From: Zopfochytrium polystomum
Lineage: Eukaryota; Chytridiomycota; Chytridiomycetes; Chytridiales; Chytridiaceae
Length of the DNA: 64,000 bases
Direction: 5' to 3'
NCBI GenBank assembly: GCA_025765615.1
Contig: JAIVFJ010000017.1
Location: 124,001-188,000, forward strand
A program made the translations under genes and the position numbers. Below, piece by piece: positions 64,000 to 64,000 of the stretch. Position 1 is the first letter of the stretch. Each line of letters begins with the position of its first letter. The notes under the pieces were generated by a model. It saw only the letters and a list, made by a program, of their open reading frames with translations. It did not search any database and had not been told where the DNA came from.

Positions 64000-64000
64000 T

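Overview
The window is eukaryotic nuclear DNA. The coding regions are GC-rich and interrupted by short GT-AG introns, and the intergenic DNA is full of simple repeats. The housekeeping set (MED14, SPT16, VPS34, a fused PFK-2/FBPase-2, CAAX-box Ras proteins, a Ser/Thr-rich wall-sensor-like membrane protein) fits an early-diverging fungus, most likely chytrid-like. That placement is inference; no rRNA or other phylogenetic marker lies in the window.

Layout: 1-1204 (-), 5' part of a periplasmic-binding-protein-like sensor running off the left edge. 1205-3044, repeat-rich spacer. 3045-11930, a cluster of seven Ras-like units: one conventional Ras (+), a run of divergent or broken copies on the - strand (4679-7680), two unrecognised genes, and a tandem double-Ras gene (+, 10509-11930). 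12526-14354, a kynurenine/cysteine-conjugate aminotransferase. 15385-16945, a sugar transporter. 17814-18760 (-), the wall-sensor-like protein. 19274-20617 (-), a phytanoyl-CoA dioxygenase-like enzyme sharing a short divergent promoter with MED14 (20796-26248, +). 26.3-29.7 kb, an AT-richer island holding a decayed TIR-NACHT-WD40 gene (-). 29742-31241 and 31414-33520 (-), a TatD-type hydrolase and a secreted M61-like metallopeptidase with a PDZ domain. 34.2-37 kb, sparse DNA with two small genes and a tRNA-like SINE relic. 37.3-41.6 kb, two paralogous genes ending in a bZIP-like coiled coil. 42.3-45.4 kb (-), a small membrane protein and a monocarboxylate-transporter-like protein. 45.8-46.4 kb, an ankyrin relic. 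46621-50993, SPT16. 52539-54758, PFK-2/FBPase-2. 54.8-57.4 kb, sparse DNA. 57383-61435 (-), VPS34. 61803-63292 (-), a lysophospholipid acyltransferase. 63730-64000 (-), the 3' end of another gene.

The most distinctive content is the Ras cluster. Several members carry a GGRRSGK P-loop (arginine at the positions of Ras Gly12 and Gly13), lack DTAGQ in switch II, have lost Asn/Lys of NKxD, and still end in a CAAX box. One gene fuses two such domains in a single reading frame. A phase-0 intron directly after the P-loop lysine marks the subfamily. A second theme is that many otherwise well-conserved genes carry one-base insertions, nearly always a repeat of the neighbouring base. This looks like a property of the assembly, so frameshifts alone should not be read as pseudogenisation.
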